Assembly (NCBI GenBank): GCA_021186555.1
Contig: JAJKFL010000007.1
Location: 26,045,177 to 26,109,176, forward strand
Direction: 5' to 3'
DNA: 64,000 nt
Source: Reticulitermes speratus
Lineage: Eukaryota; Arthropoda; Insecta; Blattodea; Rhinotermitidae
The first letter of the stretch is position 1. Every line of letters begins with the position of its first letter. Positions 11,150-21,186 of this stretch are shown piece after piece. The translations under genes were made by a program, and so were the position numbers. A model generated the notes under the pieces. It had not been told where the DNA came from, searched no databases, and was given only the letters and a program-made list of their open reading frames with translations.

Positions 11150-11262
11150 TTTCTCACAGCGGTGTTGCTGAAGACTCAAATCTTCTTGGAAGTTACACCG
11201 TGTTGATTGGTAAATGGTTACGGACGTTTCGAAGTTTCGTGGCGCCTTCATCTGTAGTGTCA
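11150..11262 (-). repeat. Family E terminal-repeat fragment (hammerhead-like)
   Basis: Plus-strand order: TTTCTCACAGCGGTGTTG, GAAGACTC, CTTCTTGGAAGTTACACCG, TGGTAAATGG, GGACGTTTCGAAG, GGCGCCTTCATCTGTAG. The minus strand gives CAGATGA, hairpin, CTTC, GAAACGTCCG. This is a hammerhead-like core with one core substitution (U4 to A). Confidence 0.6.
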
Positions 11263-11466
11263 AACAGAGAACTGAAGAGAACAAAACAGAAGCGAAGGCA
11301 AAAATAAAGGAAGAGAAGATGGCCTTGTACGATTAGACGCTAGAGATGAAGGCACTGCGATCCTTTGAAACAACGACACAACGTAACATCCCAAAAATGA
11401 AACTCCAAACACAAACTTACGAGTAAACAAAATCTACATAAGTAAGACTAAATTTGCGACATTTAA

Positions 11467-11808
11467 GTTTCTCACAGAGACGGTGTTGAAGATTCAGGTA
11501 TTTGGAGATAAGACACTGTGTCGTTTGGCGAATAATCCCCAGCGCTTCGAAGGATCTTAGTGTCTCCAACTTTAGGGTCAAATACTCCAAGAAGATGAAA
11601 GAAGAAGAAGAAGAAGAAGAAGAAGAAGATGAAAATGGAGTTAGCTATATGGGTGTCGCTGAAGACTTGATGGCTATGTAACACAACTATTGCCCCGTGA
11701 GGCTATTCTCTTGGACTGCTTAAATCTGCAGATGAAGACACAAGGACACTTCGTCTAACGACACAGTGTCATATTCCAGAAGACTTAAAAGAATATGTTA
11801 CTGAGACA
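11467..11808. repeat. Family E foldback (inverted pair with short spacer)
   Basis: The left arm (11467-11582) reads on the minus strand and the right arm (11725-11808) on the plus strand. Both carry the GACACTGTGTCGTT / AACGACACAGTGTC segment and a degenerate CTGANGA...CTTCG core. The spacer contains a (GAA)n run (11597-11630). Confidence 0.6.
11597..11630. repeat. (GAA)n microsatellite
   Basis: About eleven GAA triplets lie in the spacer of a foldback. Confidence 0.95.
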
Positions 11809-11882
11809 ATTACCCTAATAAAGACTATAGTGAAATAGAACAAAAAGCTGCTCTGAGTTAGACAAAAATCGATAATTTTACC

Positions 11883-12672
11883 CAGTGACGTAGCTAAGTC
11901 TCTTGGCGTCCGGGCGACTAATCACCATGGTCGCCCCCAACAAATTATGAACTTAAAAAAGTCACGATCGTTTAAGAATATATTTTTACATGCGTCAATA
12001 ATTTAACGTTTGTTGAAAGTCGAATATCAATTTTGCCGCATTGAAAAATTGCGGAAAGTGACCTTTAGCTTCGTCAATGTCTGTCTGTCTTCTGTCCGTC
12101 CGCCGCATGAAACAACTCGGCTCCCACTGGAGAGATTTTCGTGGAACTTGATATTTGATTATGTTTCGAAACTCTGTCGAGAAAAGTCAAGTTTAATTAA
12201 AATCTGAAAAGAATAACGGGTACTTTATATGAAGACCTATGTACATTTACGACAATATCCCACTGAATTCTTCTTAGATTGAGAAATGTTCCAGACAAAA
12301 TTTTTGAGAAAATCAAAACACACATTTCATGTTTAATAACCTCCTTTCCGAATATCGTGCCATTTATGAGATATGTGGAAAAATATGGCAGAGCCAGACA
12401 GGCCACAGATGACAATATAATACGGCGCATGCGCTTTGCATGCTGGATAACTAAGGCTACAGACACACTCTCAGAATATGTAACACTTTTTGCTCTTCCA
12501 CGGCAACAACGGTCTCGCGAACGCGCCACAATATTACATTTTTACGTGCATTGCCTGTCTTGTTATTCATTTAAAGTATTCATTTTGCCCCCACCCCTTC
12601 TCAATTTTGCCACCCCTTGGAATCTGCAACCCGAGGCGGCCACAGCTTGTCTCCGTGTACTGCTAGGTCTGT
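11883..12672. mobile_element. Possible hAT-like element disrupted by repeat F
   Basis: CAGTGACGTAGCTAAGTC at 11883 resembles hAT-type termini. Sequence at 12575-12660 (TTTTGCCCCCACCCCTTCTC and following TTTTGCCACCCC) resembles the interior of the same kind of element seen near 25234-25345. Repeat F (12015-12570) would then be nested. The right terminus and TSD are not clear. Confidence 0.35.
12015..12570 (+). repeat. Dispersed repeat F, copy 2
   Basis: It aligns in inverse orientation with 10490-11035 over about 550 bp, with the central GCGCATGCGCTTTGCATGCT block nearly identical. No protein is encoded; the overlapping 110- and 131-codon frames on opposite strands are fortuitous. Confidence 0.8.
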
Positions 12673-13147
12673 GAGGCGCACCTACTTTTTGAGCCACTCT
12701 GTAGTTCACACTGTAACCTCTCGACACTTGTCAACGCAATACATAGCCTGTCTTCAGAACGTGCAGCTGGTAAACTGATGGTATGGCGTTAAAGTGGTTC
12801 ATTACTGTGTGTGCCGGTGTCTAGGGGAGAAGCAAATATATACCAAGAGAGAACTGCACTGGCCCATGCAGACTTCTCTCCATAAATGGCTTACAGTCCA
12901 TCTTGTGTCAAGTGCACGTGTCCTACTCAAGCACGCGACCCACTCGGAATGAAAACAACCTAAATCCACAACTACACGATACTGTACACGAAGACTATGG
13001 AATGTTAGCTTGCGAGGTCTCCCCCTCTTTCTGCCATCTCTTCTATTCCCCTCCAGCTCCTTTTGGGCTGTATCAATCAGCCCAAAGCGCTTTTAGCTGG
13101 TGAAGGTTATTACGTGGTATCTGTATCAAAATTCCTGTAAACAGTTT
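12673..13147. other. No gene seen
   Basis: A solitary TTGAGCCACTCTGTAG near 12690-12705 resembles one end of the TA-flanked mini-element at 47451. Nothing else was recognised. Confidence 0.45.
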
Positions 13148-13155
13148 GGCCAGAC

Positions 13156-13620
13156 CAGTGGTATTCAACCTTTTTTTTTCGCGTACCCCAGATATAATTT
13201 CTCTTGAACTTTGTAACCCCAAAGTTGTTGGTGCATAATTCAAGTTATACTCCTACATAGTCCATAATCTACATCTGAAATAAGTTAAATAAACTACATC
13301 CAAAATAATGTATTAAATAATAAGTTTTAATTGACAAAAAGGAGTCAAGCTATTAAATAAAATATATATTATATGCACTATGTGGAATAAAATGAAACTA
13401 GCCGCCCAGATAAGAATCGCATAAAGGAGAGAGATAGAGAGAAAAAATGGCGCTCCCAAATCACATGTCCTTACGCCGGGTCTCTTGTGGCTAACCCTAA
13501 ATCTGGCCCTGATTATTCAGTGTTTATTATGAAATAATATATATTTTTTATTTTACGTACCCATCTAAGATGTCTTCGCGTATCCCCGGGGGTACGCGTA
13601 CCCCAGGTTGAATACCACTG
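13156..13620. mobile_element. hAT-type MITE with 8-bp TSD
   Basis: Termini CAGTGGTATTCAACC and GGTTGAATACCACTG are inverse complements. Flanking octamers GGCCAGAC (13148-13155) and GGCTAGAC (13621-13628) differ at one base. The subterminal GCGTACCCC motif also recurs inverted (GGGGTACGCGTACCCC at the right end). It is 465 bp long with no transposase. Confidence 0.95.
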
Positions 13621-13837
13621 GGCTAGACCATTGCAGGGGACTATAGGGAAGTAATCTGGCGAGAGAAATGCAAAAATTGCAGGTAGTATGGAGGAAGTCG
13701 ATCCAGGGGGACTTCTTTCTTGGCCCTAGTATAGCGAAAGCGGAGTTCTTGTGTTAACAGACAATGGAATTAAAACAGTCGCAGATATATTTTCTCAAAA
13801 TCAGTCATACACAAACATATAAGACAAGATAAAAAAC
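13621..13837. other. No gene seen
   Basis: Sequence upstream of the next hairpin. 13760-13837 probably belongs to that hairpin's element because it resembles the arm of the 51931-52102 foldback. Confidence 0.4.
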
Positions 13838-13880
13838 AACATGTTTCGGCTGATTAAGCCATCATCATGCCTGTTTTCAG
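13838..13880 (-). ncRNA. Hammerhead-like motif, one core base changed
   Basis: On the minus strand: ATGATGA (C3 of the core is A), T, GGCT, loop TAATC, AGCC, GAAAC, ATGTTG. Stem II is a perfect 4 bp. The arm beyond resembles the 51931-52102 foldback. The C3 change should impair cleavage. Confidence 0.5.
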
Positions 13881-13919
13881 AACGTTAAAAAGATACTAAT
13901 ACTGCAAGTCTATTGCAGT

Positions 13920-14179
13920 TTTTTTCCTATGGCTCGACAGCCCTATATGGGCCTGGACCTCCTCGTTTCGTCGAGGTTTCATGATCACACATCTGAGACA
14001 CACCACACTCGGTAGGACTCCTCTGGACGAGGGACCAGCTCGTCGCACAGACCTCTACCTGACAACATACAACACTCACAAGAGACAGACATCCATGCCC
14101 CCGGTGGGATTCGAACCACGATCCTAGAAAGCGAGCGGCGAAGACCCACGCCTTAGACCGCACGGCCACTGGGATCGGC
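13920..14179 (-). mobile_element. SINE family C with 10-bp TSD
   Basis: On the minus strand: GCCGATCCCAGTGGCCGTGC, GGTTCGAATCCCACCGGGGG, the TCAGGTAGAGGTC block, GGAGTCCTACCGAGTGTGGT, and an A-rich 3' end (poly-T at 13919-13926 on the plus strand). CTATTGCAGT is duplicated at 13910-13919 and 14180-14189. Confidence 0.95.
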
Positions 14180-14334
14180 CTATTGCAGTATTAGCATTTC
14201 GAAAAAGGCCTGGTCTTGCAGTGACATCACGTCGGAGCCTTGCGTTTGAATGACTCGGCTCAGAGACGGTACGTCACAGGGAGTATGGCCAAGTCACATT
14301 GCAGTCTGAGTATCTGCTGTCACTGCAAGACCAA

Positions 14335-14476
14335 CTGTAGAATTCTGTACAGTGAAATAATCGCTGTTTGTTGTGAGAACAATAAGAACGACATAAATAA
14401 AATATGTGAGCCAAACGCTGACTTTTTGGTGTTACACTTGATGGTACGTATGCCTATACTAGGCTTAAAGGGGTTG
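14335..14476 (-). repeat. Repeat G, single-unit diverged copy
   Basis: On the minus strand the order AACCCCTTTAAGCCTAGT, TACGTACC, TGTAACACCAAAAA, TTTATTTATGT, TTCTCACAACAAACAGCGATTATTTC, CTGTACAG matches the start and first unit of the 19318-20335 array. It is a diverged copy without tandem expansion. Confidence 0.75.
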
Positions 14477-16523
14477 AAGCCATTATTAGAGCAACGCGCA
14501 ATGTGTGTGTGTGTGTGGGCTTTATTTAAGAGCACCAGGCTATGTCCTAATGGCAGGTAATGAAACTTCGAGTTTAATGATCAGATAAGCTACTATGTAT
14601 GTACTTCTGAAACAGACCCTGCCTCATATAGTTACTTAGTTGACGCCACTTTTACTTGTAACTATTTGATATGCCAGCGCAATCTGTTGCCTACAAGACG
14701 AATCACTTTTGGCTTGGTCTGTCTAGCATTACCTCCCGTACAGCATGTAACATCTTACGCTCAAGACGTGTTCTTGTCACCCCAGCGTACGCCAGAAGGA
14801 TTAATAACGCCGTTTAAACCCAAAAAGGTACGAACACTATACGGAGCTTCAGGCCATATGGTAAAGGGATAGAAGCGGAATAACAATTCGACAGCCAGGT
14901 CCGGCCTTAAGCCGACTGGACCGATTTGACGCAATCGGGCCCCGCGCTCATGGTGGGAAATTGAATAAATAATATGTTTGACTGATCGCTTGATTAAAAG
15001 TAAATAAAAATTATAAAAATGGACCAGTTTAATTTTTCATCCTGACTTACGTTAATATACCAAAACGTTAGTACTTTGTTTTGCTGTGCACAATAAATTT
15101 CAGGTGCCCGCAACAAGGATCGCCATCGCGCCCCGCATTGCTAAGGCCGGCACTGTCGACAGCACCTGAACTTTAACGACAATCGTCATAACTAACCGCA
15201 GTACACTTATATTCTGATTTAATGCGAGTTTTCCTTTAAGATGGGAATGAGTGTTAAGATGGCGCCTGCGCAGTAACGCATTCAACACATGTCTAAATCT
15301 GAAACACCTACATTTTATGGGCACCCTGTAGACATATATGACGGAGACTCCCTAACAGTTTAATTTACACAAGAACACCAGTTTTATTGCCATGTGCCAT
15401 ATGAAACGTCTTTACGACTAAACCCGGTTTGATCCCGACGGACTCGTGGTTAATCAAGCTAAGCCGTATAAAGTTAACTCCAGTGTCTTCACTCAGAAGC
15501 TGGAAATTTCCTGGCATTCAGAAACCTCCCAGGTTTAGTGCCGTGTTAAAATAAGACACCATTTGACCCCATCGTAAGCCAGTCCACCCTCGTGCCATAT
15601 TTCCCCACAAAACAATTTGATATTCCCACCAATTTATTCAGCACCTAGATTTCGCAAGCCTTCTCTTTCTTTGACGTTCCCTGGTCAAAATCTTGTATAC
15701 ACTTTCCGTTTCTGTTAATCCTTAAAGGCTATTTAAATTAAAGTTACCGATTTTAACTCAAAGTAACTCTATTGAGACAGCATCAGTGCCATTTTCACAG
15801 ACCTTTTCAATTAACCTACAACGCACCCGACACCAACATCTGTGAGCGTGTCAGACAACTTCAGGAGACAAACAGATCGCGATGTGATTGCTGGCTTAGA
15901 CAGAAGATCGACAAACCAGGCTCAACGCCTGCTTTCGTTTCAAACAAAACAGTAAGTAAATATTCTAACACTGCTGTAGACACGTCCTGGTTAAGGCTGG
16001 GATATAGCGTACCTAACAAAATCAGTGGAAAAATATGGGAAAACACACGAACAAGTAAACCAAAGCTGAACTCAGAAAAGAATGGAAATAAGATAGCCTT
16101 TGTTACATTAAAAAAAAAAGATAAGCAATGAATAAGCAAGGTACGTAACATCAAAATTGAAGCAGAATACCAAATCCTTACTATAAAAGAAACGTAACAA
16201 CAAAATAAATGAAAAGGAAATATACACAAACAGAAGAAAAAGAGAAGGTGAAATGAGTGAAACAAACGAGAGAAATATGAAGAAAGACATATAGGAAATT
16301 GAGTTGAGACAGAGCCTTTAAGTAAACTCTAAGTGAATACATAACACAAAACTAAATATAAAGACATTCCAGCAAACTTATACTCACAGTTTGCAGGATA
16401 GCTGGTTCAAGTACTCCAGCGATAACTCGCACAACAGCAGGACACTTACCTGCAACACACAGGTTACAGATTGTGAATTGTCGTATTTGGAATGTAGCAA
16501 ATTAAACTAATTCATGCATTAAG
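14477..16523. other. No gene seen
   Basis: A (GT)n run lies at about 14502-14518. Long overlapping frames on opposite strands at 15772-16265 are compositionally biased (A-rich plus strand) and unrecognised. CACCCTGTAG at 15312-15321 looks like a lone Tc1/mariner-type end. Confidence 0.45.
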
Positions 16524-16788
16524 GACCATGAAGACTTGAGGGGGGCGTACGTTTATCTCCACGCATTCTTTACCTCAGCACTAGACTAGAGCCAGCGTTA
16601 ACCTTCACGCCTCAGTCTCTTGACCTCAGGGAAAGAGCCACCAGCAGCATCTGGAGAGGAGGCTGAGTTGGCCACGGCCGCTGCTGACACTATACAGCAG
16701 AAAACTTCTGCTGCTGACAGGAACTGAACTCTGACTTATCGGTAGTCCAGCCTGTGTCCAAGTCACTATACTGACTGAGCTATCCACA
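16524..16788 (-). mobile_element. Divergent tRNA-headed SINE (B-like)
   Basis: On the minus strand it begins GGATAGCTCAGTCAGTATAG and continues to an AGAGTTCAGTTCCTGTC B-box region. The body retains traces of the family B 3' half (CATGAAG, TTCTTTACCTCAGCACTAGA on the plus strand), but most of the central domain is unalignable by eye. Probably an old or separate subfamily. Confidence 0.6.
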
Positions 16789-17119
16789 TATAGAATATGT
16801 ATTCGAGAGTTCAATATTACGTCGTATTATAATGATGAATGTATGCATCAATCATACGAAAATTAAAAACAATATTGGAAGTGCAGAAATTTATTTAAGG
16901 CAACTTTATATTCACTGCCGTAAAGCTGTATTGTTCACAGTGCTGTATTACACGTTAAACAGTGCCTATGTACTTCTGGGACATAACATATGCAAGGTCA
17001 CACATTTAGAGATGGAAAATAATTTAATCGTTTTTACTTGAAGACTTGTGGCATCAATAAACAAAATCAGTTTCGGTAAAGAAGGTTAGGTAGAATGGCA
17101 AAGGACTATTTGGTAAATA

Positions 17120-17680
17120 CAGCGTGTTTCATAAGTCCATCCGGGATTTAGAGGCTTGGCCGTGCAGTAGCAAACCCACATATAAGAGATAAAAGTATGC
17201 CAACGGATAGAGGAAATGTAAAAGTTTTTTCTGACAGATGCGATGGCGTAGTTACCCGTTTCTCCGCTCGGAGGCAGTGGTGTGCAAACATGGCGTTTTC
17301 AGGTGAACAAAAAGCTTTTTGTGTCCTGCAATTTGCTAAAACCCAGTCAATTGTAACAGTGCAACGTGGTTCTCGAACCAAGTATCCTACAGAACCACCA
17401 ACGGAGAAAACAGTAAGAGACTGGTATAGAAAATTCGAGGAAACTGGCTGTTTGAGTGTCGCAAAACGAACAGGTAGGCCGGGACCATCGCCTGGGACTG
17501 TGGAACTAGATTACAGGATTGACGTCTGTCGAGTCACCAAAGGGGGACATATTGAACATTTGTAAGGTAGGTTCAAAACTTGGATATGTACTCTTTTCAC
17601 TGACCTCTCATCCCCCGTGTGTGATTTGGCTCCTGAGCTACAGACCTCCGAAATCCCGGAGGGATTTATGAAACACCCTG
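17120..17680 (+). mobile_element. Internally deleted Tc1/mariner-superfamily element with TA duplications
   Basis: The element is bounded by TA (17118-17119 and 17681-17682). Its termini begin CAGCGTGTTTCATAAGTCC and, on the other strand, CAGGGTGTTTCATAAATCC, and stay similar for ~35 bp (terminal inverted repeats). At 561 bp it is well short of an autonomous element. It holds a joined N- and C-terminal transposase remnant at 17290-17565. Confidence 0.93.
17290..17565 (+). pseudogene. Transposase remnant: N-terminal HTH region fused to the C-terminus
   Basis: The 91-residue frame starts at ATG 17290; an earlier in-frame ATG at 17197 is possible, but the family's usual MAFSGEQKAF start lies here. 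Residues ~1-68 look like the N-terminal DNA-binding helix-turn-helix domain of this transposase group (VQRGSRTKYPTEPPTEKTVRDWYRKFEETGCL, then a basic KRTGRPG linker). Residues ~70-91 (ELDYRIDVCRVTKGGHIEHL) match the extreme C-terminus of mariner-like transposases. The whole catalytic DD[D/E] domain is missing, so the protein cannot transpose DNA, though it could in principle still bind ends. The join is in frame, and the stop at 17563-17565 is the native stop. Confidence 0.85.
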
Positions 17681-17682
17681 TA

Positions 17683-18729
17683 TGTTTACCCCAAACTGGA
17701 GCACAGCCACGATGAGCTGGACGTAGGCGGGCTAGTAAGTGTCGATCTGTGGATCTGGGGGAACCTGATGTAGGTCGACCTGTACGAACCATGTGCTGAC
17801 TGCTATGGGGGAAAGTCGGTCAGATAACCCTTTAAACGCCAATGGATTGGAACGAGGCACATGGCCAGGATGTAAGTCTAAACCACTAGGGGGCGTTAAG
17901 CTTCTAGCTATCTGTTGGCTGTTACAAGTAAGGGAAGTGACAGGTTTGTTTAGCACCTGGCAGTTCCAGGGATAGCCGAATGAAAATGGAAACATTTACC
18001 ACAACAGGAATCCGGAACGGGGCAAACCAGGAGATTGAATTAGTTTCACTATTCAGCGTTGGCTGAGGTGTAATTTGCAGTCGTTATCTGGGGAATCGTT
18101 CCATTCCTAACGCTTTGTCTCTGAAATTTATCAGCTGATTCTGATAAAACTTGGTACTACTGACCGCAGTAAATTTGTCGGGCGGAAGTATTTTTGCTCC
18201 TTCTCAGTTCAGAATTCAGTGTGAAGCTCAAGCCTAACTTTACAAAACTGCAAACATCCTGATGTTTCTAGCCGTCCTTAAAACCAAACTAGATGAGTTC
18301 TTAAATTTCCAATCGACTCGACATACCTTAAATAAAGGCGTGGAAAAATTGCACGTACGATCACTGAAGAATACACATTAAATAAATAAATAAACGAGGA
18401 ACTACGCAACTAACAAACTGACTCCATGGTACGGGGTTTGCAAGTTACAGCTGCACACATGCACTCAGTCGTATAGATAAAAATCTGCCTGTTGTTATGG
18501 TAATCGTAAAGAAACTCAACACATGACTCTAACCGATGTCAATCTAGTCCACTTCAAATTATCAAACTGAACGATTTTAATTTCTCATAATCTACCTTTA
18601 GCTCTCCCATTAGTTTTTAAACGAAACCTATATACGTATTGACTTCCCATGTGTTATATATGATCTCCAGAGCCTTATGTAATAGATACAATAACACTTT
18701 CTCTCACAATTAGAAACAGAGTTAATAAT
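17683..18729. other. No gene seen
   Basis: Ordinary A+T-rich sequence; short frames only. Confidence 0.5.
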
Positions 18730-18751
18730 ACTATAGGATCTTTAGTCTTAA

Positions 18752-19199
18752 CTCACCGTGCATTTTTATTATTTTAGATATACACCAACAAAATTCACAA
18801 ATTAATAAAGGTGCAAATTAGCTCGTTATCATGATTTTAACCCTACACGCGTTTCAGCTCTTTATGAGCCATCATCAGGGTTTTCCTTATAAAAAGTGCT
18901 TTTCAAATGCTGAATCTGTTGATGACGCTTGTAAAGTTATGCACTATTTTAGAGCATAAATCACTCGTTCATAAGTTAAAAACATGAGTCATAAATTATG
19001 GTTAAAATGATGATTTGTTAAAAAATGATAACTTGTTAAAAAACACTGTTCACTGCGTCTATTATATAAAGATGTGTTCGCACTTCCAGAAGTTATAGGA
19101 GATCATATATTGCACTATGTTTGGTTGTGATGGAATTTGATGCATTTTGATGAATTTCTGCATCAAATTTGTGCATTTTGTTGGTGTATATCTAAAATA
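18752..19199. mobile_element. Penelope-like foldback element with hammerhead-like core and long TSD
   Basis: It starts CACCGTGCATTTTT, as does the 31005-31232 element. An inverted pair runs TATTTTAGATATACACCAAC at 18770 and its inverse ending at 19199. ACTATAGGAT occurs just outside both ends (18730 and 19199), and similarity continues for ~22 bases (17 of 22 match). The left part carries a hammerhead-like motif on the minus strand (18838-18884). No protein is encoded. Confidence 0.75.
18838..18884 (-). ncRNA. Hammerhead-like motif with intact CUGAUGA and GAAA
   Basis: Minus strand: AAAACC, CTGATGA (18878-18872), T, GGCTC (18870-18866), loop ATAAA, GAGCT (18860-18856), GAAAC (18855-18851), GCGTGTAGGGTT. 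Stem II has four Watson-Crick pairs and one G-U. AACC and GGTT could form stem I if one extra base is tolerated. The single T between CTGATGA and stem II departs from the canonical core. Confidence 0.6.
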
Positions 19200-19317
19200 C
19201 TATAGGATTTTGCGATTTAATGTATTTTGTCGTATTGGGGTTCAATGTAGTGTTGTTCGTTCTATGATATGATACTAAGTCACAGCACATTACTGTGGAT
19301 GGACATTTAAACGTTCC

Positions 19318-20335
19318 TTTAACCCCTTAAACCCTAGTGGTTAATTTATGTACCACACGGTTTAACATTAAAAAAATATTACATTCTAATCACAGATCTC
19401 ATTTATGTGTTTTGTATGGTTCTCAGAACAAAGAGCGATTATTTCTCTATACAGCTTTAAACGACTAGCTTTACATAACGGTGAGGAAGCCTGTTTACTG
19501 CGCGGTACGGGCTGTATTTATGTGTTTTGTGTGGATCTCAGAACAAAGAGCGATTATTTCTCTATACAGCTTTAACCGACTAGCTTTACATAACGGTGAG
19601 GAAGCCTGTTTACTGCGCGGTACGGGCTGTATTTATGTGTTTTGTGTGGATCTCAGAACAAAGAGCGATTATTTCTCTATACAGCTTTAAACGACTAGCT
19701 TTACATAACGGTGAGGAAGCCTGTTTACTGCGCGGTACGGGCTGTATTTATGTGTTTTGTGTGGATCTCAGAACAAAGAGCGATTATTTCTCTATACAGC
19801 TTTAAACGACTAGCTTTACATAACGGTGAGGAAGCCTGTTTACTGCGCGGTACGGGCTGTATTTATGTGTTTTGTGTGGATCTCAGAACAAAGAGCGATT
19901 ATTTCTCTATACAGCTTTAGCCGACTAGCTTTACATAACGGTGAGGAAGCCTGTTTACTGCGCGGTACGGGCTGTATTTATGTGTTTTGTGTGGATCTCA
20001 GAACAAAGAGCGATTATTTCTCTATACAGCTTTAAACGACTAGCTTTACATAACGGTGAGGAAGCCTGTTTACTGCGCGGTACGGGCTGTATTTATGTGT
20101 TTTGTGTGGATCTCAGAACAAAGAGCGATTATTTCTCTATACAGCTTTAACCGACTAGCTTTACATAACGGTGAGGAAGCCTGTTTACTGCGCGGTACGG
20201 GCTGTATTTATGTGTTTTGTGTGGATCTCAGAACAAAGAGCGATTATTTCTCTATACAGCTTTAACCGACTGGCTTTACATAACGGTGAGGAAGCCTGTT
20301 TACAGCGCGGTAGGAACTGCGTCTTTAAATATAAT
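19318..20335 (+). repeat. Repeat G with 115-bp tandem array (~7.9 units)
   Basis: From about 19396 to 20303 a 115-bp unit repeats with near identity; equivalent positions fall at 19481, 19596, 19711, 19826, 19941, 20056 and 20171. Units differ mainly at one site (TTTAAACGAC, TTTAACCGAC or TTTAGCCGAC). The array sits inside a longer dispersed repeat whose flanks (AACCCCTTAAACCCTAGTGG upstream, CTTTAAATATAATTT downstream) recur at 14335-14476 and 60548-60750. The seven 69-codon frames are a by-product of the period. Confidence 0.95.
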
Positions 20336-20882
20336 TTAAATTATTTTTTTGTGTTTAAAGGGCTAATAATATTTTCCTTTTTTTTATACATTTTTATTTC
20401 TCTATTAGCTAAACGTAAACCGCCTTTGTTCAGATATTTGTCACAAGATTCATCTAGCATAACCAGGACCATTTCTGTGTTATGGCGGCGATATGGAACG
20501 TGTAAGGCCAGAGAATGCCTGACTGTGGCTTTGCAAAGTGCAAACAATTACAAATTATGTGACATTTCAGGTTCTGACAGCGGTGTTAATTGAGATTCAA
20601 GTCACCTTCAATAACAAATTACTAGGAATCCCAATACAGTGTGTTGCAGCTTTCATTTTCCTTGTTCGCAAGACGTTCTGTGCCTTGGTTCAAGTGACAC
20701 CTGCAAAGGAGGGAGGACACTTTTTTCTTTCTTTTCTTGTTGTGTCTGTCGCTGCCTGTTCTTATCTTGTTCGAGTGCTTAGCAGTGCATATCTGTGAGT
20801 AGCTGGATGCAGCAGTGGTTAGTTGTGTAGTGATGATGATTCCCACAATCCAGATTGAACTAAATACAGTCCACTTATATCA
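20336..20882. other. No gene seen
   Basis: A T-rich stretch at 20340-20410 is followed by unrecognised sequence. GGTTCTGACAGCGGTGTT at 20569-20586 resembles the start of a family E repeat, but too little remains to annotate. Confidence 0.45.
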
Positions 20883-21171
20883 CGCGGCACGCGGTGCTGC
20901 AGTTGGTTGTGGCACTACTTTACAAGCCGGAAGGTCGCGGGTTCGAATCCCGATGGTGTAATTGGAATTCTTTATTGACATAATCCTTTCGGCCGCACTA
21001 TGGCCCTGGGGTCGACTCAGCCTCTAACAAAAATGAGTACCAGGAGTATTTCCTGGGGGGTAAAGGCGGCCGGTGCGTGGGGGCTGACAACCTTACCACC
21101 TTTCTGGAAGCCTCAACCTCCTGGAAACCTAAGGGCCTGTCAAAACCTGTAATGGGATTGCTTTACCTTAA
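20883..21171 (+). mobile_element. SINE family A, complete, perfect 15-bp TSD
   Basis: AGTCCACTTATATCA is duplicated exactly at 20868-20882 and 21172-21186. The head has GCGGTGCTGCAGTTGGTTGT and GCGGGTTCGAATCCCGATGG, followed by the central domain (21002-21092) and 3' end GGGATTGCTTTACCTT. It is the best reference copy of family A in the window. Confidence 0.97.
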
Positions 21172-21186
21172 AGTCCACTTATATCA

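Noticed and set aside
15303..15330. Second Tc1/mariner element ending CACCCTGTAG
   Set aside because: Only one end is clear; the possible partner at 15101 (CAGGTGCCC) lacks a TA and pairs poorly.
15772..16265. Overlapping 119-codon plus and 134-codon minus frames as genes
   Set aside because: Both come from an A-rich/T-rich biased stretch, start at non-ATG codons, and show no recognisable domain.
19481..20265. Seven identical 69-codon frames as a tandem gene family or repeat protein
   Set aside because: They arise because each 115-bp satellite unit contains the same start and the frame runs into the next unit; 115 is not a multiple of three and diverged single-unit copies do not keep the frame.
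20883..20960. Functional tRNA gene
   Set aside because: A and B boxes are present but the head does not fold as a complete cloverleaf by eye and is followed by a SINE body and TSD; the same holds for the heads of families B, C and D.
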